Origin: VRUE01 sp963817945
GTDB lineage: Bacteria; Actinomycetota; Thermoleophilia; Solirubrobacterales; 70-9
Direction: 5' to 3'
Assembly: GCA_963817945.1 (NCBI GenBank)
Contig: CAWFQH010000002.1
Location: 1-64,000 of the forward strand
Length of the DNA stretch: 64,000 nucleotides
The notes below the pieces were generated by a model. That model made no database searches, was not told where the DNA came from, and worked only from the letters and a program-made list of their open reading frames with translations. Positions 62,177-64,000 of the stretch are shown piece after piece (positions within the stretch are counted from its first letter, which is position 1; every line of letters begins with the position of its first letter). The translations under genes were made by a program, and so were the position numbers.

Positions 62177-62956
62177 GTGCGGATAGCGCAGCTCTCAGCC
62201 GGCATCGGGATCGTTCTCGGGCTTGGCTTGGCCAGCCTGGCCCAGGGTGAGTCCGTCCAGGAAGGGAACCTCGTCGTGACCTTCGACGGTGGGATCTCGC
62301 CGCACGCGCTGCCCCGCTCCGAGTCGGCTCCGGTCACGGTCAGCATCGACATCGCGATCAGCACCTCCGACGGGGCCGACCCGCCGCCGCAGCTGCGCAA
62401 GATCTCGATCGGAATCAACCGCGAAGGACAGATCTTCGACCACGGCCTGCCGACCTGCAAGGTGCGGCGGATCCAGCCCGCCACGATCAAGGCGGCCCGG
62501 CGGATCTGTGGTGGCGCGATCGTCGGCAGCGGCCACGTCGGCGTCCGCGTGCACCTGCCGAACCAGCCCCCGTTCACCTTCACAGGCCCGTTGCTCGTCT
62601 TCAACGCCAAGCCCTCCGGTGGCAAGCACCGGCTGCTGGCCCAGGTCTACGGCCGCAAGCCGCCCTCGGCCTTCGTCCTCACCTTCAAGATCGTCAAGCA
62701 GAAAGGGGCCTTCGGGCACCTGATTCGGACGACCCTCCCCAAACCGGCCCAGAAATGGGCCTACGTGACCCACTTCGACATGAAGCTGCGCCGCACATAC
62801 GTCTACAAAGGGCAGCGGCATAGCTTCATCAGCGCCGCCTGCCCGGCGCCGGAGGGATTCCCGGGCACCCTCTTCCCGTTCGCCCACGGCAAGTTCACTT
62901 TCGACGGTGGACGGACTGTTTCGGAAACTCTTCTCCGCGACTGCAAAGTCCGCTGA
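62177..62956 (+). CDS. Secreted paralogue-family protein downstream of second MMPL
   Basis: 259 residues, GTG start. The signal peptide ends near AQG at about 23. Family blocks: EGNLVVTFDGGISPHALPRS, DGADPPPQLRKISIGIN, a C-C pair (LPTCKVRR; RICGGAIVGSGH), NQPPFTF, LVFNAKPSGG, AYVTHFDMKLRRTYVYKGQ and a final LLRDCKVR. Closest here to the 704-1522 protein (both with CPAPEGFPGxLFP). The TGA stop is inside the left arm of structured repeat copy 4. Function unknown. Confidence 0.82.
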   Translation: MRIAQLSAGIGIVLGLGLASLAQGESVQEGNLVVTFDGGISPHALPRSESAPVTVSIDIAISTSDGADPPPQLRKISIGINREGQIFDHGLPTCKVRRIQPATIKAARRICGGAIVGSGHVGVRVHLPNQPPFTFTGPLLVFNAKPSGGKHRLLAQVYGRKPPSAFVLTFKIVKQKGAFGHLIRTTLPKPAQKWAYVTHFDMKLRRTYVYKGQRHSFISAACPAPEGFPGTLFPFAHGKFTFDGGRTVSETLLRDCKVR

Positions 62957-63080
62957 GAGGCGACGTGGCGCGGCGCATCTCGGCGTCCTCGGACGGACGG
63001 CTGCGGGTCACGCACAAGAGTGCGCTCCCCTTGCCGTCCTCCCTGCGTCCCCCGACCTGCTTGGTCAGGACGCCTCTCAG
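62953..63080 (+). repeat. Stop-codon structured repeat, copy 4
   Basis: 128 bases. Perfect 10-bp outer arms: CTGAGAGGCG (62953-62962), containing the TGA stop, and its complement (63071-63080). Conserved blocks are GCGTCCTCGG (62983-62992), CTCCCTGCGTCCCCCGA (63039-63055) and CTGCTTGGTC (63057-63066). The middle is longer than in copies 1 and 2. The convergent gene ends 20 bases further on. Confidence 0.8.
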
Positions 63081-63099
63081 GAAGTCTGGCTAGGCCCTC

Positions 63100-63543
63100 T
63101 CAGGTTTCCGGCCGGGGTCCCTCGGCGATCTCGTTGACTGCGGAATCCCAGAGGGCGGGGACCTCAGACTCGCGGCCTTCGGTGTGGAGCTGGGCGCAGC
63201 GGGAGATCAGGTCGGCGAGGACGGCGACGGCGTCGACGGCGTCGAGCTTGGCGAGGCGGTCGAGTCCGAGCGCGTAGAGGTAGTCGCCGGCGAGTAGGCC
63301 GAGGTCTGCGTCGTGGCCCGACAGCAGTCGCGACTCGCTGTAGTGCAGCAGGTAGCCCTCGCGGATCGCCTCGACGGCGAGGGCGTACTCGGCGGGACCC
63401 ACCACCGCGCGCGGACCGGTGGCGACACGCTCGCCGAGCGTGGCGTCCTCGCCGGGATCGACGACATGCGCTGAGATCGGCGTCTCCTCCTGCCGAAGGG
63501 AGGTCGCGAGGAGTGTCAGGCATGTCCGGGGGTCCGACGTCAC
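63100..63543 (-). CDS. Conserved hypothetical helical protein
   Basis: 147 residues, no signal peptide or membrane helix. The middle (YLLHYSESRLLSGHDADLGL, LAGDYLYALGLDRLAKL) is helical and has the look of the all-helical prenyl-synthase superfamily, but no Asp-rich motif is present, so I assign no activity. Its ATG overlaps the hemL stop by four bases (ATGA), so it is probably co-translated with hemL. Confidence 0.65.
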   Translation of the reverse strand: MTSDPRTCLTLLATSLRQEETPISAHVVDPGEDATLGERVATGPRAVVGPAEYALAVEAIREGYLLHYSESRLLSGHDADLGLLAGDYLYALGLDRLAKLDAVDAVAVLADLISRCAQLHTEGRESEVPALWDSAVNEIAEGPRPET

Positions 63544-64000
63544 TGGAGCGCCTCGCGCAGCGACTCCGCCGCCGCCTCCAGGGTGCGGTCGACGCTCGCC
63601 TCGTCGTGGGCGAGGGAGACAAACCAGGCCTCGAACTGCGAGGGCGGCGGATAGACGCCGCGGTCGAGCATCGCCCGGCAGAAGCGCCCGTGGGCGTCGA
63701 GGTCGCAGGCCGAGGCGGCGGCGAAGTTGGCGACCGGCTCGGCCGAGAAGAAGAGCGTCAGGAGGCCGGGCGCGGAAGCGACCTGCAATGGGCGATCCTT
63801 GGCCAGCTCCTCCAAGCCGCCGGCGAGGCGGTCGGTGAGGGCCGCGAGGCGCGCGTAGGCCGCTTGGTCGAGCTCCCGCAGCGTCGCCAGGCCGGCCGCT
63901 ACCGCAAGCGGATTGCCGGAGAGAGTCCCGGCCTGGTAGACGTCGCCGGCCGGGGAGATCCGCTCCATCGTCTCGCGCGATCCCCCGAAGGCCGCCGCCG
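63540..64000 (-). CDS. hemL: Glutamate-1-semialdehyde 2,1-aminomutase, C-terminal part
   Basis: About 153 codons; the 5' end lies beyond the window. It makes 5-aminolevulinate for haem synthesis with PLP. Visible family features are AFGGSRETMERISPAGDVYQ and AGTLSGNPLAVAAGLATL (the conserved GTLSGNP), then a C-terminal domain with LLTLFFSAEPV and YPPPSQFEAWFVSLAHDEAS. The PLP-binding lysine would lie upstream, outside the window. A related class III aminotransferase is possible but less likely. Confidence 0.88.
   Translation of the reverse strand, partial: AAAFGGSRETMERISPAGDVYQAGTLSGNPLAVAAGLATLRELDQAAYARLAALTDRLAGGLEELAKDRPLQVASAPGLLTLFFSAEPVANFAAASACDLDAHGRFCRAMLDRGVYPPPSQFEAWFVSLAHDEASVDRTLEAAAESLREALQ

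Overview
The window is high-GC actinobacterial DNA. It most likely comes from class Thermoleophilia, order Solirubrobacterales. The evidence is a six-gene Mce operon, a Bacillus-like QcrABC menaquinol oxidase, signal-peptide proteins with AVTxxKI repeats, and a large family of secreted proteins of unknown function. Coding density is high and most operons are joined by ATGA, GTGA or TGATG overlaps. Species cannot be named from the sequence.

Layout. 1-8957 (minus): a coupled operon of four exported surface proteins, two of them over 1,100 residues, read from a good promoter at 9062-9090. 9174-9547: a decayed paralogue. 9586-13373 (minus): pyrE, an epimerase, a small membrane protein, an L,D-transpeptidase and a CPBP protease. 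13372-19483: a short MscS-like protein, a class A penicillin-binding protein, a polyprenol-type glycosyltransferase, a UPF0104-type membrane protein and thiL. 19410-25417: an orphan FlgM-like protein, a two-component system with an HtrA lipoprotein, and trehalose synthesis (TreT, OtsA). 25564-32784: rpsF-ssb-rpsR-rplI, membrane proteins, dnaB, a DnaC-type ATPase and purA. 32916-49435: a TetR regulator, then a lipid-transport island of six mce genes and an MMPL transporter flanked on each side by two secreted paralogues. 49485-55766: tRNA-Lys, an O-methyltransferase, an arylsulfotransferase-like lipoprotein, a TPR protein, tatC/tatA, a zinc-ribbon protein, a polyprenyl diphosphate synthase and menG. 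55939-58195 (minus): qcrABC. 58453-62956: a second MMPL transporter and two secreted proteins, one of them another paralogue. 63100-64000: a conserved hypothetical and the end of hemL.

How the genes fit together. Polyprenyl diphosphate synthase and MenG make menaquinone, QcrABC oxidises it, and TatAC can export the Rieske subunit. The cell-envelope genes (PBP, L,D-transpeptidase, glycosyltransferase, Mce, MMPL) describe a complex wall. The secreted paralogue family keeps appearing beside the Mce and MMPL genes, so a role in envelope lipid handling is the leading guess; it is untested.

Most unusual signals. (1) Four copies of a structured repeat (80-162 bases) sit exactly at stop codons. They share inner sequence blocks, but each has its own self-complementary outer arms that contain or abut the stop. 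(2) The secreted paralogue family tracks the lipid transporters and includes one decayed and one frameshifted member. (3) Several genes lack Shine-Dalgarno sites and instead have TANNNT placed 6-9 bases before the start codon, as expected for leaderless mRNAs. (4) A membrane-protein reading frame continues in frame directly after the rplI stop codon. (5) An O-methyltransferase frame begins right at the tRNA-Lys 3' end with no ordinary start codon.
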